Origin: an uncultured Comamonadaceae bacterium
Lineage (GTDB): Bacteria; Pseudomonadota; Gammaproteobacteria; Burkholderiales; Burkholderiaceae
Length of the DNA: 7,451 nt
NCBI GenBank assembly: GCA_946482595.1
Contig: CAMLSD010000160.1
Location: forward strand, 1 to 7,451
Direction of reading: 5' to 3'
Positions 6,394 through 7,451 of the stretch are shown here, piece after piece (the stretch's first letter is position 1; every line of letters starts with the position of its first letter). Made by a program: the position numbers and the translations under genes. A model generated the notes under the pieces. That model made no database searches and was not told the origin of the DNA. It was given only the letters and a program-made list of their open reading frames with translations.

Positions 6394-7368
6394 TCAGTCT
6401 ATCTGGGCGCCGGAACTCAGCACCACGCCTCGCCACTTCGCCACCTCCGACTGCATGAACCCCGCCAGTTGCTCCGGCCCGGCGCCTGTCGCCATCTCCA
6501 GGCCCTGCGCCTGCAGCGTCTGGCGGACCTCGGGCTGCCGCAGCACCTCGGCAAACGCACGGTTCAGGCGCTCCACCGCGGCGCGTGGGGTGCCGGCCGG
6601 CGCAACGATGCCGAAAAACACCGACACGTCAAAACCGGCCAGGCCCTGCTCGGCCACGGTGGGCACCTCCGGGAGGGCCGACGAACGGGTGGCAGTCGTC
6701 ACGCCGAGGGCGCGCAGCTTGCCGCTGCGGATGTGCGGCAGTGCGGTCAGCACGTCGGTGAAGGTCATCGTGACCTGGCCGCCGAGCAGGTCGGTCAGGG
6801 CCGGGCCGGTGCCCTTGTACGGCACATGCAGGAAGTCGGTGCCCGCGGTGTTGTTGAACAGCACGCCGGCCAGGTGCGACGACGCCCCATTGCCCGATGA
6901 CGCAAAGCTGAGCTTGCCCGGGTTGGCGCGGCCGTGGGCGATCAGTTCCTGCACCGATCGTGCCGGCACGCTGGGGTGGACGACCAGCACATTGGGCAGA
7001 TGGCCGATCTGGATCACCGGCGCAAAGCTCTTGAGCGGGTCGTAGTTGAGCTTGCGGTACAGGCTGACGTTGATGGCCAGCGGCCCGGAGGTGCCGAACA
7101 GCAGCGTGTGGCCGTCACGTTCGGCCCGTGCCACGGCCTCGGCGCCCAGGTTGCCGCCGGCACCGGCCTTGTTCTCGACGATGACGTTCTGACCCAGCGG
7201 GCCCTTGAGCGCATTGGCCAGGGTGCGTGCCATCGCGTCGGTCGGCCCGCCCGGGGCAAACGGCACGACCAGGCTGACGGTGCGGCTGGGGAAGTCGTTG
7301 GCCAGCGCGATGGCCGGGGCCAGGAGGCTGGCCGTGAGGGCGGTCAGCACAGTGCGGCGGGTGATCAT
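6394..7368 (-). CDS. Bug/TctC-family periplasmic solute-binding protein
   Basis: This is a secreted binding protein of the tripartite tricarboxylate transporter (Bug) family, which captures carboxylates or related small solutes in the periplasm. The 324-residue precursor starts with a signal peptide (MITRR, hydrophobic core, cleavage after ALA at about 23). The mature protein begins with the family pattern FPSRTVSLVVPFAPGGPTDAMAR. Other landmarks are VVENKAGAGG-like sequence near 62-72 (IVENKAGAGGNLG), the second-domain loop at FASSGNGASSHLAG, HVPYKGTGPALTDLLGGQV, and FFGIVAPAGTP. The length is typical. The ATG has an AGGAGA Shine-Dalgarno (7374-7379) five bases upstream. The membrane subunits TctA and TctB are absent from the window, as is usual for the many orphan Bug genes of Burkholderiales. 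The CoA-transferase gene follows after 22 bases. The ligand cannot be read from the sequence. Confidence 0.95.
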   Translation of the reverse strand: MITRRTVLTALTASLLAPAIALANDFPSRTVSLVVPFAPGGPTDAMARTLANALKGPLGQNVIVENKAGAGGNLGAEAVARAERDGHTLLFGTSGPLAINVSLYRKLNYDPLKSFAPVIQIGHLPNVLVVHPSVPARSVQELIAHGRANPGKLSFASSGNGASSHLAGVLFNNTAGTDFLHVPYKGTGPALTDLLGGQVTMTFTDVLTALPHIRSGKLRALGVTTATRSSALPEVPTVAEQGLAGFDVSVFFGIVAPAGTPRAAVERLNRAFAEVLRQPEVRQTLQAQGLEMATGAGPEQLAGFMQSEVAKWRGVVLSSGAQID

Positions 7369-7392
7369 GGATGTCTCCTGTGGTGGTGGGGT

Positions 7393-7451
7393 TCAGGCGA
7401 TGTGCCGTTGGGTCGAGGTGGCAGGTTCGGGTGCAGCCCGGCCCTGGGGGC
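7393..7451 (-). CDS. Possible C-terminal end of an upstream gene (partial)
   Basis: One minus-strand frame is open from the window edge to a TGA at 7393-7395 and would encode a tail of about 18 residues ending TSTQRHIA. The stop lies 24 bases before the binding-protein ATG, matching the 22-base gap that follows that gene, so another member of the same operon is plausible. The other two frames are also open here, codon use does not separate them, and no family can be recognised from so few residues. This is a weak call based mainly on spacing. Confidence 0.3.
   Translation of the reverse strand, partial: PQGRAAPEPATSTQRHIA

Overview
The window is high-GC DNA with strong G/C at third codon positions. 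Seven complete genes and possibly the tail of an eighth all lie on the minus strand, so transcription runs from high to low coordinates. Gene content suggests a betaproteobacterium of the order Burkholderiales, possibly Comamonadaceae or the Leptothrix/Rubrivivax group. The pointers are an orphan Bug-type periplasmic binding protein beside a class III CoA-transferase, a HutC-controlled histidine-degradation cluster, and 'CCCTCTCCCGC'-type intergenic palindromes. This placement is inferred from gene content, not from a database match.

Right side (about 7450 to 5238): a possible tail of an upstream gene, then a secreted Bug/TctC-family solute-binding protein, then 22 bases later a CaiB/BaiF-type CoA-transferase. 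The close spacing and Shine-Dalgarno sites suggest one transcription unit for capture and CoA activation of a carboxylic acid that the sequence does not identify.

Middle (5140 to 4085): two poorly characterised envelope proteins 45 bases apart. The first is exported, with a cysteine pair and a C-terminal membrane anchor. The second is a 104-residue protein that joins the helical hairpin of the ribosomal protein L7/L12 C-terminal domain to a C-terminal membrane helix. This pair is the least explained part of the window.

Left side (4047 to 257): the histidine utilisation genes hutC (repressor), hutH (histidine ammonia-lyase) and hutI (imidazolonepropionase). HutC-type operator sequences lie directly upstream of hutC, over a good sigma70 -10 element, and directly upstream of hutH, over its ribosome-binding region. 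Together they suggest autoregulation and repression of hutH until urocanate accumulates. The intermediate enzyme urocanase (hutU) is not between hutH and hutI and is not in the window, so the encoded pathway is incomplete here.

Left end (1 to 256): no gene. It holds a direct repeat of about 65 to 77 bases in two copies and three strong G+C-rich palindromes, one of them a REP-like element, directly after the hutI stop codon. No RNA genes, CRISPR arrays, transposases or phage genes were seen. The window is mostly conventional metabolism. The points worth a second look are the operator layout, the missing hutU, the L12-like membrane protein with its neighbour, and the repeat cluster.
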